DNA from: Paraburkholderia sp. BL23I1N1
GTDB taxonomy: Bacteria > Pseudomonadota > Gammaproteobacteria > Burkholderiales > Burkholderiaceae
DNA: 64,000 nt
Direction: 5' to 3'
NCBI RefSeq assembly: GCF_003610295.1
Contig: NZ_RAPV01000001.1
Coordinates: 496,001 to 560,000 of the forward strand
Part shown: positions 45,940 through 55,402 of the stretch, piece by piece
How positions within the stretch are numbered: the stretch's first letter is position 1
Layout: every line of letters begins with the position of its first letter
The notes under the pieces: generated by a model
What the model was told of the DNA's origin: nothing
What the model saw: the letters and a program-made list of their open reading frames with translations, nothing else
Databases searched by the model: none
Program-made: the position numbers and the translations under genes

Positions 45940-46850
45940 CGGTCGAGCACTCCTTGCACGCTATCGGCGATCAGATTCACGCCGACCACGAGCGACGCGA
46001 TGGCTCCGGCTGCGAACACGACCGTCCACCACGCACCGCCTGCCATCAGCGTGTACGACTCGGACAGCGCGAGCCCCCAGTCGGCGGAGGGCGGCTGAAT
46101 GCCGAAGCCGAGAAACGACAGCGTCGCGACCGCGAAAATGGCATAGCCGAGCCGCACGGTCGCCTCGACGATGATCGGCGGCAGCACGTTCGGCAGAATC
46201 TCCGCGAACATGATGTACGGCGCGCGTTCGCCACGCAGTTGCGCAGCGGCGACGTAGTCCAGATGCCGTTCGGCGAACACGGCCGCGCGTACCGTGCGCG
46301 CGGTGATCGGCGTGAACGTGATGCCGATCACGAGAATCACGGTGAAGTTCGAGGCGCCGACCGCGGCCAGCGCGAGCAACGCGACGATCACGAGCGGCAG
46401 CGCGAGCACGGCGTCGATCGCGCGTCCCACGATGTTGTCGACCCAGCCCTCGAAGTAGCCGACGATCAACCCGAGGGCCGTGCCCGCCGCCGTGCCGAGC
46501 AGGGTCGCCAAAGGCGCGATGGTGAGAATGTCGCGCGCGCCGACGATCACGCGCGAGAACACGTCGCGTCCGAGCTGATCGGTGCCGAACCAATGCGTGC
46601 CGTCGGGCGGCATCAGCGAGTTGAGCGGATCGGATGCATACGGGTCGATCCGCACGATCCACTGCCCAGCGATCGCACAGACGATCCACCATCCAACGAT
46701 CAACACACCGACCACAAAGGTGGGCGAGCGCAGCAGCACGCGCAACGGGTCGAAGCGCGGCTCGGTTGCCGCACGTGGCGCACGTGGCGCAGGTGGCGCA
46801 GGTGGCGCAGGCGGTGCAGGCGGAGTGGCGGGCGGAACGATGGTGCTCAT
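45936..46850 (-). CDS. Peptide-type ABC transporter permease, DppC-like
   Basis: The 304-residue inner-membrane protein has about six hydrophobic segments and the EAA-type loop (AAAQLRGERAPYIMFAEILPNVLPPIIVEA) with the conserved G, and a HWFGTDQLGRDVFSRVIVGARDI start typical of DppC/OppC. The N terminus has an unusual run of Pro-Pro-Ala and Arg-Ala-Pro residues at 5-28. Overlaps of four bases join it to both neighbours, so the operon is coupled. ATG 46850 is chosen because longer in-frame sequence upstream overlaps the next gene's frame. Confidence 0.9.
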   Translation of the reverse strand: MSTIVPPATPPAPPAPPAPPAPRAPRAATEPRFDPLRVLLRSPTFVVGVLIVGWWIVCAIAGQWIVRIDPYASDPLNSLMPPDGTHWFGTDQLGRDVFSRVIVGARDILTIAPLATLLGTAAGTALGLIVGYFEGWVDNIVGRAIDAVLALPLVIVALLALAAVGASNFTVILVIGITFTPITARTVRAAVFAERHLDYVAAAQLRGERAPYIMFAEILPNVLPPIIVEATVRLGYAIFAVATLSFLGFGIQPPSADWGLALSESYTLMAGGAWWTVVFAAGAIASLVVGVNLIADSVQGVLDR

Positions 46851-47857
46851 TCGGCGCTCCTCACCCGCAGCCGCGGATTGAGCAGGACATGCAACGCATC
46901 GGCGACGAGATTGGCGACGGTGTAGACCACGCCGATCGTCAGCACGCCCGCTTCGAGCATCGGAAAATCCTTCGCCTTGGCGGCGTTGTAGATCAACGAG
47001 CCGATGCCTTGATAGTGGAACAGTGTCTCGACCACCACGAGACCGCCGATCATATAGCCGAGCTGCGTTGCGGCGACGGTGATGGTGGGCAGCAGTGCAT
47101 TGCGCAGTACGTGCCGCCAGATCACGGTGCGGCGCGGCAAGCCTTTGAGGATCGCGGTGCGGGTGTAGTCCGCGTCGAGCGCTTCGACGGTGCCCGCGCG
47201 CGCCATTCTCGCGATGTAGCCGAAAAACACCAGCACCAGCGGCAGCACCGGCAGAATCAGATAGCGCAATTGTTCGAGTGCGCTCGCTTCGAGCGGATAC
47301 GACGCTTCGATCGGCAGCCAGCGAAGCCACACGCCGAACACCAGGATCAGCACGATCGAGGAGACGAATTCGGGCACCACGGTCGCCGACAATCCGGCGA
47401 TGCTGATGGTGCGATCGAGCCAGCGGCCCGCGTGCATGGCCGACCACACACCGCCCGCAATGCCGAGCGGTACGACGACGATAAATGCGAGCACGCCGAG
47501 CTTGGCCGAATGCGCGAGAGCGTCGGCGATAAACGGTCCGACCGGCTCACGGTACGCATAGGAGAGCCCCATATCGCCGCGCATGAAATGCGTGATCCAC
47601 TCGACGTATTGCGTCATGAGTGGCCGGTCCGAGCCGAGTTGATGATTGAGCGCGGCGACCGCGCGCGCATCGGCGAGCGGCCCCAGCACTGCGCGGCCGA
47701 TATCGCCGGGCAGCAACTGGCCGCCCGCGAAGACGATCACCGACAGCAGCCACAGCGTAATCAACGACAAACCGACCCGCGTCGCGAGAAATCGCGCGAC
47801 GCGGCCGGCGTTGCCGTTCGAGACCGGGGCAGCGGAAGGGGTCACCGTAGTCGACAT
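46847..47857 (-). CDS. Peptide-type ABC transporter permease, DppB-like
   Basis: The 336-residue inner-membrane protein begins ARFLATRVGLSLITLWLLSVIVF as DppB/OppB do, has about six hydrophobic segments, and the EAA loop TRTAILKGLPRRTVIWRHVLRNALLPTITV. With the DppC-like permease it forms the channel. Its 3' end overlaps the next gene by four bases and it follows the solute-binding protein gene by 61 bases. Confidence 0.9.
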   Translation of the reverse strand: MSTTVTPSAAPVSNGNAGRVARFLATRVGLSLITLWLLSVIVFAGGQLLPGDIGRAVLGPLADARAVAALNHQLGSDRPLMTQYVEWITHFMRGDMGLSYAYREPVGPFIADALAHSAKLGVLAFIVVVPLGIAGGVWSAMHAGRWLDRTISIAGLSATVVPEFVSSIVLILVFGVWLRWLPIEASYPLEASALEQLRYLILPVLPLVLVFFGYIARMARAGTVEALDADYTRTAILKGLPRRTVIWRHVLRNALLPTITVAATQLGYMIGGLVVVETLFHYQGIGSLIYNAAKAKDFPMLEAGVLTIGVVYTVANLVADALHVLLNPRLRVRSAE

Positions 47858-47918
47858 CGTGAGTTCCTGCCGAAGAAGTGCCGAAGGCCTGTGCGTTCAA
47901 CGGCTCTTGCAACCAACA

Positions 47919-49583
47919 TTACGCGCTCAACACCGCGCGGTCGAAATAAAGTTGCGCGAGCGCGGTGAAGCGCACGCCGTTCACGCCCTTGCGCATGGCG
48001 ATCAGCTGATCGTAGAAGAACGGGATGATCACGGGCGTTTCGTCGAGCAGCAGCGTCTGGATCTGCCCGGAGATTTTCCGCTGCGTGCCCAGGTCGACCG
48101 CCGCGACGAATTGCGCGACCAGTTGATCGTATTGCGGATTCTTGAAGTGCGCGGCGTTCCACGTACCGGTGCTGGTGAGCGGTGCATTCAGGAACACGTT
48201 CGGCACGCCGCGATGACCGTAATCGGTGATGCCGAGCGGCGAGTCGAGCCAATCCGATTTGCCTGGCGTGCCCGCGCCGTAGTACAGCGACTGGCTCTCC
48301 ACTTTCAGATTGACGCGCACGCCGATCGCTTTCGCCGCGTTCTGCACGACCACCGCGAGATCGGGAATCTCCATGTACTTTTCGGTGGTCAGCGTGACGT
48401 CGAAACCGTTCGGCACGCCGGCTTGCGCAAGCAGTTGCTTCGCTTTCGCGATGTCGATCCTGCGTTGCGCGACGCCTGCATCGGACGACGGAAACACGGG
48501 TGCGAACGGGCTGTCGTTGCCGAGCTGCGCGCGGCCCTTGAACAGACCCCGCACCAGCACGTCGCGATCGAGCGACAACGCCAGCGCCTGGCGCACGCGC
48601 TTGTCCTTGAACAGCGGACTGTCATTGCGCATATGAATCTGGCGATGCGCGCTCGACTTCACGCCGACTGCCTTGTAGTCCGGATTGTTCAGAATGCCGG
48701 CGCCGCCCTGCACGGTGAAGGTGCCCATCACGTCGGCCTGATAGCCTTGCAAGGCGAGCATCTGCGCCTGTTCGTCGGCGTAGAAGGAGAACTGTACGCG
48801 TTGCGGTAACGCTTTCTCGCCCCAGTAATCGGGGTTGCGCACGAACGATGCGCCGACCTTCGCCTGATACTTTTCGAGCTTGAACGGACCGGTGCCGCTG
48901 AAGCTTTTTTCATAACCACCCGCATAGTTCGCGGGCAGGATCACGGCGTTGTAATTGTCCGAAGAAACGTAGTACGGGAAGTTGCCATTCGGTGCGTCGA
49001 GATGGAAGGCGACCGTGTGTTCGTCGACCACTTTCGCACCGCCCTTCGATAGCACGCCCTTGAGCACCGAGAGCGCCGCCGAACCGCTCGCCGGATCGGC
49101 GAGGCGGTCAAAGGTGGCGACGACGTCTTTGGCGGTGAAGGTCTGGCCGTCGTGGAATTTGACGTTCTGGCGCAGCGTGAAGGTCCACACGTCGCCCTTG
49201 TCGTTCGGCTTCCACGACAAGGCCAGGGCGGGCTTCAGCACCAGCTTTTCGCCGTCGTCGTCGATCAGGAATTCGCCGGTCTGGTTCAGCAGCGCGAGAC
49301 TTGCCGCATCCGTTACGGTGAGCGGGTCGACCGCGCCGGCGGGCGTGAGGTGGGCCACGCGAATGGTCTGGTTAGACGGGCTCGGCGCGCCTTGCGCACG
49401 GGCTTGCGGCGCATTCAGCACGCCGCCGCCAACCAGCGACAAACCGATCACGCTCGCGTAGCGCAGCAGATCGCGGCGCGTGATGCGGCCGGCGATGAAT
49501 TCGTCGATGGCGTGGTTGCCGTAGGCGTCGGCGGGTTGGCGAGCCAGGTCGAGCTCGAGAAATCGGTCCGCGGGAGTCTTCAT
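47919..49583 (-). CDS. ABC transporter solute-binding protein, family 5 (Tat-type signal)
   Basis: The 554-residue periplasmic protein is the family 5 substrate receptor of the four-gene operon. It is unusual in having an N-terminal twin-arginine-like signal after about 30 residues (TRRDLLRYASVIGLSLVGGG, then ARA cleavage) preceded by a hydrophilic segment. Family features are the WTFTLRQNVKFHDGQTFTAKDVVATFDRL region and the later VRQALALSLDRDVLVRGLFKG. Cargo (peptides, nickel complexes, sugars or opines) is not predictable. It lies first in the operon. Confidence 0.88.
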   Translation of the reverse strand: MKTPADRFLELDLARQPADAYGNHAIDEFIAGRITRRDLLRYASVIGLSLVGGGVLNAPQARAQGAPSPSNQTIRVAHLTPAGAVDPLTVTDAASLALLNQTGEFLIDDDGEKLVLKPALALSWKPNDKGDVWTFTLRQNVKFHDGQTFTAKDVVATFDRLADPASGSAALSVLKGVLSKGGAKVVDEHTVAFHLDAPNGNFPYYVSSDNYNAVILPANYAGGYEKSFSGTGPFKLEKYQAKVGASFVRNPDYWGEKALPQRVQFSFYADEQAQMLALQGYQADVMGTFTVQGGAGILNNPDYKAVGVKSSAHRQIHMRNDSPLFKDKRVRQALALSLDRDVLVRGLFKGRAQLGNDSPFAPVFPSSDAGVAQRRIDIAKAKQLLAQAGVPNGFDVTLTTEKYMEIPDLAVVVQNAAKAIGVRVNLKVESQSLYYGAGTPGKSDWLDSPLGITDYGHRGVPNVFLNAPLTSTGTWNAAHFKNPQYDQLVAQFVAAVDLGTQRKISGQIQTLLLDETPVIIPFFYDQLIAMRKGVNGVRFTALAQLYFDRAVLSA

Positions 49584-49904
49584 CGATGGGGTGTCCAGTC
49601 CGTTCTGCTGTCGTTTCTGAAGGGCCGCGCCGGATGCGCGACAGGGCGACTTATGGCAATGACGAAAAGCTGCAGCGCTGCAGTAGTGAAAAGCGGTTTC
49701 AGTGTAAGCGATTGGCCGCCGGTTCGGAGCGCCTGCTGCGCGCTCCGGTTGCCGTTTGGTGGATAAAAGGGCCGGCGTGTGTCGTCGTCACAACGCTCGG
49801 CGGTTGTCGCGCATGGCCCGCGCCAAAGCGGGGGATGCCGCAGCGCGGAAATCGCCGCTACCGGCGCGGAAACCTTACCGATCTGCCGCGAAGGCAAGGT
49901 GGTT
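49584..49904. other. Intergenic region upstream of the ABC operon
   Basis: This 321-base stretch should hold the promoter of the ABC operon and the end of the Ni/Co transporter gene. I recognised no riboswitch, operator or terminator. Confidence 0.45.
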
Positions 49905-50912
49905 TTACCGCGCAACCGCACCCGGGCGGCGCCAGCGATGGAACAGCACCGAGCCGATCCAGCACGCCATGAAGGTCGCGACGATGCCATAACCCAGCGC
50001 GCCGAAGTGCTCGTTGAGGCTCGCCACCGCGTCCCAAACGCCGCCGTTCAGACCGAGCTTGTCCGATAGCAGTCCCAACGCTTCAACGCCGCCAATGACG
50101 ATCGCCACCACCGCCGAGACGAACGTGATGCTCGCGTTGTAGTAGAGCTTGCGCTTCGGATCGTCCATGGCCCAGCCGTAGGCGTGAATCATCAGCACGT
50201 TGTCGGTCGAATCGACCAGCGTCATGCCGGCAGTGAACAGCGCCGGGAACACGAGGATCGAATAGAGCGGCAGGCCTTTGCCGGCTTCGGACGCGGCAAT
50301 CGCCAGCAGCCCGATCTCGGTCGCGGTGTCGAAGCCGAGACCGAACAGCACGCCGACCGGGTACATGTGCCAGCTTTTCGTCACGAGCCGGAACATGGGC
50401 CGCAAGGCGCGCGACAACAGGCCGGCGGGAGCGACGTTGGCCGCCATTTCGGCAGCAAGTCCGCCGCCGCGTTGGACATGTCGATAGCGGCGGCACACGT
50501 CGCGCAGAATCACAAGGTTCACGCATGCCAGCACCAGCAGAAACACCGCCGACACCACAGTGCCGATCGCCTTGAAGGTGTCGAAGCGGCCGTGCAGCGA
50601 ATGCGTGGTCCACGCGATGCCGATCGTCGCCACAATTACGATCGTCGAATGACCCAGTGAAAACGACAGACCCACGCCGAGCGGCCGCTTGCCCGCCTGC
50701 ATCAGCTTGCGCGTGACGGCGTCGATCGCGGCGATATGGTCCGCATCCACCGCGTGGCGCAAACCGAAGCCATAGGCGAGCAGCGCGGTGCCGAGCAGCA
50801 GCGGATAGTGGCGAAACGCGATCAATGCCCACGCCCACGCGCCGAGATTGGCGGCGATCAGCACGGCATACAGCGTGATGAGGCGAGGGCGCAGCGAAGC
50901 GGTCGGCGTCAT
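49905..50912 (-). CDS. Nickel/cobalt permease, HoxN/NixA (NiCoT) family
   Basis: The 335-residue membrane protein has the NiCoT signature RHAVDADHIAAIDAVTRKLM with the HX4DH metal motif (His and Asp in TM2), then LGHSTIVIVATIG, and LGFDTATEIGLL, which is the third conserved motif. About eight hydrophobic segments are visible. It takes up Ni2+ and/or Co2+, as needed for urease, hydrogenase or cobalamin. It follows the cupin gene by 18 bases and is probably translated with it. Confidence 0.9.
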   Translation of the reverse strand: MTPTASLRPRLITLYAVLIAANLGAWAWALIAFRHYPLLLGTALLAYGFGLRHAVDADHIAAIDAVTRKLMQAGKRPLGVGLSFSLGHSTIVIVATIGIAWTTHSLHGRFDTFKAIGTVVSAVFLLVLACVNLVILRDVCRRYRHVQRGGGLAAEMAANVAPAGLLSRALRPMFRLVTKSWHMYPVGVLFGLGFDTATEIGLLAIAASEAGKGLPLYSILVFPALFTAGMTLVDSTDNVLMIHAYGWAMDDPKRKLYYNASITFVSAVVAIVIGGVEALGLLSDKLGLNGGVWDAVASLNEHFGALGYGIVATFMACWIGSVLFHRWRRPGAVAR

Positions 50913-50930
50913 GAGTGGCGTGAAAGAGGC

Positions 50931-51446
50931 TTAGTGATCGTGCGGATGTTTGTGAATCGGATCGACCCAGAACACCGTTTCCGGAGCTTCCACCGCGTCG
51001 ATGTTCAGATTCACCACCACCGCTTCATTGTCGCTGCGCACCAGCACGCATTCGAGCGGATCGTCGGTGCTTGCGTTGATTTCCTGATGCGGCACATAGG
51101 GCGGCACGAAGATGAAGTCGCCCGGGCCGGCTTCGGCGGTGAATTCCAGATGCTCGCCCCACCGCATGCGTGCCTGGCCACGCACCACATAAATCACGCT
51201 TTCGAGCGCGCCGTGATGATGCGCGCCGGTCTTTGCGTTCGGATGGATCGTCACGGTGCCGGCCCAGATTTTCTGCGCGCCGACGCGCGCCGCGTTGATC
51301 GCCGCGGCGCGATTCATGCCCGGCGTTTGCGCGGTATTGCTGTCGAGCTGGTCGCCCTTGATGACCTTGACGCCGTGTTCGCGCCAGTCGATCGGCGCTG
51401 GCGCTTGCTCGTCCTTGTAATGCGGGTGTTCGTGATCCTGGCTCAT
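50931..51446 (-). CDS. Cupin-domain protein
   Basis: The 171-residue protein has a single cupin barrel: motif 1 TGAHHHGALESVIYVVRGQARMRWGE with the HxH...E metal ligands, and motif 2 PGDFIFVPPYVPHQEIN with the last histidine. Metal-dependent binding or a dioxygenase-like activity is possible. The N-terminal and C-terminal ends are His-rich (DHEHPHYKDE; HKHPHDH), which could bind nickel and fits its position just ahead of the Ni/Co permease gene. A GAGGAGACAC site precedes ATG 51446. The exact function is unknown. Confidence 0.72.
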   Translation of the reverse strand: MSQDHEHPHYKDEQAPAPIDWREHGVKVIKGDQLDSNTAQTPGMNRAAAINAARVGAQKIWAGTVTIHPNAKTGAHHHGALESVIYVVRGQARMRWGEHLEFTAEAGPGDFIFVPPYVPHQEINASTDDPLECVLVRSDNEAVVVNLNIDAVEAPETVFWVDPIHKHPHDH

Positions 51447-51581
51447 GATGTGTCTCCTCGCGGGCGGACATCCGGGTGCTGGGCACGGCGCCCTCCGGCA
51501 TTTTTGCACGATCAAAAAACGTGCGCGTTACGTGAGAGCCGCCTGCCGCGTGTCGTGCAACCGCAGGCGGCGTCACGGATG

Positions 51582-51612
51582 AAAAAAAGCCCATCCACAA
51601 GGGACGGGCTTT
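51582..51612 (-). terminator. Terminator of fusA
   Basis: On the minus strand AGCCCGTCC pairs with GGATGGGCT (51589-51610), followed by seven T (51582-51588). Confidence 0.88.
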
Positions 51613-51673
51613 CGGCTAATTGCTTTCATTGCAACGCAGGTCGCAGCGCATGGTGCGTTACAACCCGCGGCGC

Positions 51674-53779
51674 TTACTTCTGCTTCGCGTTGATCACGGC
51701 TTCCGCGACGTTGTTTGGCGTTTCAGCGTAGTGCTTGAACTCCATCGTGTAAGTAGCGCGACCTTGCGTGGCCGAGCGCAGCGACGTCGAATAGCCGAAC
51801 ATCTCCGCGAGCGGCACTTCGGCGCGCACCAGCTTGCCACCACCGCCGGCGATGTCTTCCATGCCTTGCACCATGCCGCGACGGCTCGACAGATCGCCCA
51901 TTACGTTACCCATGAAGTCTTCCGGCGTTTCCACTTCGACGGCCATCATCGGTTCGAGTAACACCGGCTTGGCCTTGCGCATCGCGTCCTTGAATGCCAT
52001 CGAACCGGCCATGCGGAACGCGTTTTCGTTCGAGTCGACGTCGTGGTACGAACCGAAAGTCAGCGTCACTTTCACGTCGACCACCGGATAGCCTGCCAAC
52101 ACGCCGGCCTTCAGCGTTTCCTGAATGCCTTTGTCAACGGCCGGAATGTATTCGCGCGGAATCACGCCGCCCTTGATCGCGTCGACAAACTCGTAGCCTT
52201 TGCCTTGCGCCGCCGGTTCGAGCGTGATCACCGCGTGGCCGTACTGCCCGCGGCCACCCGACTGTTTGACGAACTTACCTTCGACATCTTCGATCTTGTT
52301 GCGCACCGTTTCGCGGTAAGCCACCTGCGGCTTGCCGACGGTCGCCTCGACGCCGAACTCGCGCTTCATCCGGTCGACCAGAATCTCCAGGTGCAACTCG
52401 CCCATCCCGGAGATGATCGTCTGGCCGGATTCTTCATCGGTTTGCACGCGGAACGACGGGTCTTCCTGCGCGAGACGATTGAGCGCGATGCCCATCTTCT
52501 CCTGGTCGACCTTGGTCTTCGGCTCGACAGCCTGCGAAATCACCGGCTCCGGGAAGATCATCCGTTCAAGAATGATCACGTGCTGCGGATCGCACAGCGT
52601 GTCGCCGGTGGTCGCTTCTTTCAGGCCGACTGCCGCGGCGATGTCGCCTGCGTAGACTTCCTTGATTTCCTTGCGCTCGTTCGCATGCATCTGCAGGATC
52701 CGGCCGAGGCGTTCCTTCTTCTCCTTGACCGCGTTGTAGACGGTGTCGCCCGAGTTCACCACGCCCGAATACACGCGGAAGAAGATCAGCTGGCCGACGA
52801 ACGGGTCGGTCATGATCTTGAAGGCGAGGGCGGAGAACGGGTCGTCGTCTCGCGGATGACGCTCGATTTCCTTGTCGTGTTCGTCGTGGCCCGTGATAGC
52901 GGGAATGTCGACCGGCGACGGCAGATAGTCGATCACGGCGTCGAGCATGGCCTGCACACCCTTGTTCTTGAACGCGCTGCCGCACAGCATCGGCACGATC
53001 TCGTTGGCGATGGTACGCACACGAATGCCGTGCTTGATTTCCTCTTCGGTCAGCATCCCGCCGTGCAGATATTTGTCGAGCAGTTCCTCGCTCGCTTCAG
53101 CGGCGGCCTCGACCATCTTGTCGTGCCATTCCTTCGCGGTAGCCGCGAGCTCTGCCGGGATGTCGCGGTACTCGAATTTGATCCCCTGGTTCTCTTCGTC
53201 CCAGTAGATCGCCTTCATCTTGACGAGGTCGACCACGCCCTGGAAATGATCTTCCGCGCCGACCGGAATCTGGATCGGCACGGCGACGCCCTTCAGGCGG
53301 TCGCCGATCTGCCGCTGCACGCGGAAGAAGTCCGCGCCCACGCGGTCCATCTTGTTGACGAACGCGATGCGCGGCACCTTGTACTTGTTCGCCTGACGCC
53401 ACACGGTTTCGGACTGCGGCTGCACGCCGCCGACCGAGTCGTACACCATGCAGGCGCCGTCGAGCACGCGCATCGAGCGTTCCACTTCAATCGTGAAGTC
53501 GACGTGGCCCGGGGTGTCGATGATATTGATCCGGTGTTCGGGATAGTTGCCGGCCATGCCCTTCCAGAAGGCGGTGGTGGCCGCCGACGTGATGGTGATG
53601 CCGCGCTCCTGCTCCTGTTCCATCCAGTCCATCGTCGCAGCACCGTCGTGAACCTCGCCGATCTTGTGGGTCACGCCTGTGTAGAACAGGATGCGTTCGG
53701 TGGTGGTGGTTTTGCCGGCGTCGATGTGAGCGCTAATGCCGATATTCCGGTAGCGCTCGATGGGAGTCTTGCGGGGCAC
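51674..53779 (-). CDS. fusA: Elongation factor G
   Basis: The 701-residue GTPase drives ribosomal translocation. G1 [10 protein letters not shown]2 region [11 protein letters not shown]3 DTPGHVDFT and G4 NKMD are all present, and it is a full-length canonical EF-G close to E. coli FusA. GTG 53779 is the start, with AAGGAGG seven bases upstream. It is not in a str operon (no rpsL, rpsG or tuf next to it), so it is probably a second EF-G copy of the genome; which copy is the main one cannot be told from this window. It ends at its own terminator. Confidence 0.93.
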   Translation of the reverse strand: MPRKTPIERYRNIGISAHIDAGKTTTTERILFYTGVTHKIGEVHDGAATMDWMEQEQERGITITSAATTAFWKGMAGNYPEHRINIIDTPGHVDFTIEVERSMRVLDGACMVYDSVGGVQPQSETVWRQANKYKVPRIAFVNKMDRVGADFFRVQRQIGDRLKGVAVPIQIPVGAEDHFQGVVDLVKMKAIYWDEENQGIKFEYRDIPAELAATAKEWHDKMVEAAAEASEELLDKYLHGGMLTEEEIKHGIRVRTIANEIVPMLCGSAFKNKGVQAMLDAVIDYLPSPVDIPAITGHDEHDKEIERHPRDDDPFSALAFKIMTDPFVGQLIFFRVYSGVVNSGDTVYNAVKEKKERLGRILQMHANERKEIKEVYAGDIAAAVGLKEATTGDTLCDPQHVIILERMIFPEPVISQAVEPKTKVDQEKMGIALNRLAQEDPSFRVQTDEESGQTIISGMGELHLEILVDRMKREFGVEATVGKPQVAYRETVRNKIEDVEGKFVKQSGGRGQYGHAVITLEPAAQGKGYEFVDAIKGGVIPREYIPAVDKGIQETLKAGVLAGYPVVDVKVTLTFGSYHDVDSNENAFRMAGSMAFKDAMRKAKPVLLEPMMAVEVETPEDFMGNVMGDLSSRRGMVQGMEDIAGGGGKLVRAEVPLAEMFGYSTSLRSATQGRATYTMEFKHYAETPNNVAEAVINAKQK

Positions 53780-54099
53780 GTGAACCTCCTTGAAATGGCG
53801 CGCCTGAAACGCTTGCCGGGCGGCAGTCTGTGCTACCCGGGGAGCCTCTTTGCTGCTTTACTAAGAATACTAGGATAGCGCGTCGGCCCGTCTTTTGCAG
53901 GAATCTTGCCAGCCGCGCGTGACGGCCGGCCGGCATAGGCTTAACGGACGGCGCGGACCTCCGCCGTGCGATGCCGCGCACTGCCACGCAGTTCCTGTTG
54001 CGCGCAGAATGCAAAAAGCCGGCGCCTCCTCGAAGGCACCAGCTCTTTCCAAAAAGCGGCCGCTGAAGGCGCGGCGGGATGTTGTCGCGGTTGGCGCTT
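53780..54099 (-). other. Intergenic region, DUF192 gene / fusA
   Basis: This 320-base stretch contains the fusA leader and promoter region on the minus strand, a terminator for the DUF192 gene at 54012-54046, and nothing else recognisable. Confidence 0.5.
54012..54046 (-). terminator. Terminator of the DUF192 gene
   Basis: On the minus strand an 11-base stem with G-U pairs (54017-54043) is followed by five T (54012-54016). Confidence 0.78.
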
Positions 54100-54606
54100 T
54101 TATTGCGCGGCCGGCAAGCCCCGGATTTTCATCCCCGGTTTGATGCCTTTCGACGAGAACCAGCCCTTGCTCATTTCCAACGCATACACGCCGTTGTTCT
54201 TCGGGCAGTGATTGTTGGTGGTCTCGGCCTGCATTTCGTCGATGTCGGTGACCGTGCCGTCGGCGCGCATGAAAGCGATCGACAGCGGGATCAGCGTGTT
54301 CTTCATCCAGAAGCAATGCACGGCGTTTTCGTTGAAGACGAACAGCATGCCTTCATTCGGTGCGAGGGTCGTGCGATACATCAGACCTTGTTCGCGGTCG
54401 GCGTCATTCGCGGCGACGGCTGCGTCGATCACGAACATGCCCGCCGTCAGCTTTGCACGCGGAAAGTCGCCGGGCTGCTTCGCGCCGGCCGGCATCTGTT
54501 GCGCATGAGCGGGGGCAGCGGTGGTCGCGGCGAACGACATCGCGGCGAGCGGCAGTGCAACGGCAACAGCGAAACGCGCCATCAACGAGCGCAGGGGAAA
54601 TCGCAC
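54100..54606 (-). CDS. Exported DUF192 family protein
   Basis: The 168-residue protein has a signal peptide (cleavage after AHAQ) and a DUF192 domain: REQGLMYRTTLAPNEGMLFVFNENAVHCFWMKNTLIPLSIAFMRADGTV. DUF192 proteins are small beta-barrel-like proteins of unknown function. GTG 54606 follows GGAAGGAG by seven bases. It reads towards fusA with a terminator in between, so it is a separate unit. Confidence 0.8.
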   Translation of the reverse strand: MRFPLRSLMARFAVAVALPLAAMSFAATTAAPAHAQQMPAGAKQPGDFPRAKLTAGMFVIDAAVAANDADREQGLMYRTTLAPNEGMLFVFNENAVHCFWMKNTLIPLSIAFMRADGTVTDIDEMQAETTNNHCPKNNGVYALEMSKGWFSSKGIKPGMKIRGLPAAQ

Positions 54607-54664
54607 GGCTTGACTCCTTCCTTGGAAATTAACTCGCGAATGTTACGCGAGCGCGTCAAAAACA

Positions 54665-54701
54665 AAAAGGCAGATCGCCTTGCGGTGATCTGCCTTTCAA
54701 C
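54665..54701 (-). terminator. Terminator after the 64-residue gene
   Basis: AAAGGCAGATC pairs with GATCTGCCTTT around a short loop (54666-54699). On the minus strand it is followed by TTTTTGTTTTT. Confidence 0.82.
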
Positions 54702-54752
54702 GCCGTAAGAACGGCAATGAAGCTAGTTCTTGACTGCGTTTTTACAACAAAC

Positions 54753-54947
54753 TTACTCCGAAGCGCCCGAAGCAGCAGCAGCTGCTGCTGCCTTCTTGTG
54801 CGACTTCTTGTGAGCGTGCTTCGTGGTCTTCTTTGCCGACGAAGCTGCTGCCATCGGAGCTGCCGAAGCTGCTGCCGGTGCCGAAGCTTGTGCGAATGCT
54901 GCCGTTGCGAAGAGGCCAGCGACCAGAGCGGCGATCAGTTTGTTCAT
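54753..54947 (-). CDS. Small secreted Ala/Lys/His-rich protein
   Basis: The 64-residue protein has a signal peptide (NKLIAALVAGLFATAAFAQA, cleavage after FAQA or AFA) and a mature part of about 44 residues rich in Ala, Ser, Lys and His (SAKKTTKHAHKKSHKKAAAAAAASGASE). The basic HAHKKSHKK stretch could bind metal or nucleic acid. A GAGGATTTAC site precedes ATG 54947, and a good terminator follows. No family is recognised. Confidence 0.68.
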   Translation of the reverse strand: MNKLIAALVAGLFATAAFAQASAPAAASAAPMAAASSAKKTTKHAHKKSHKKAAAAAAASGASE

Positions 54948-55402
54948 TTTGTAAATCCTCAGCTTGAGTTAATTAACCAAATGACCCGGTTATATGTAGA
55001 GTCATGTCGGTAAACGTGCCATCCACCTTTCGGTTGACAGCCGCATCGAACAATTTTTTCGACACGTCTGCTTAGCGCTCAGACTCCCCGTACTCGCCGC
55101 GCGTGCGGTTTGTGCAAAGGCCCTTAAGGCTGAATGCCGGATAGCTTCGGGCGGCATCTGCGTCGAATAACGCGTGAGCTCGCACACTGGTTGACGTGAT
55201 TTTTGTGGAAAATGTATATGCCGGCGGGCTGATGCAAATGAATGGCGGCGCAGTGATCGCGAACGCAATTGTTTCACGCGTTCTTCATATTGGTTTCACG
55301 CGCTATTTTGTTTGCGGATACAACGAGTTAGCTTTTTCTCTATGGGTCGGAATGCGGGTTTGATGCGCGTTCGGTACAGACGTGGCGCACAGGCAAAAAC
55401 GT
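54948..55402 (-). other. Intergenic region upstream of the 64-residue gene
   Basis: This 455-base gap between two minus-strand genes has an AT-rich patch at about 54969-55000 (TTAATTAACCAA) that probably carries the promoter of the small secreted gene. No hairpin with a T run or reading frame is convincing. Confidence 0.45.

Noticed and set aside
46634..47968. A 444-codon plus-strand frame over the ABC permeases
   Set aside because: It is the antisense of the two permease genes, which have membrane segments and four-base overlaps.
52043..53878. A 611-codon open frame on the plus strand opposite fusA
   Set aside because: It is the antisense of fusA; high GC content creates long stop-free frames on the opposite strand. 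No domain, signal or ribosome-binding site.
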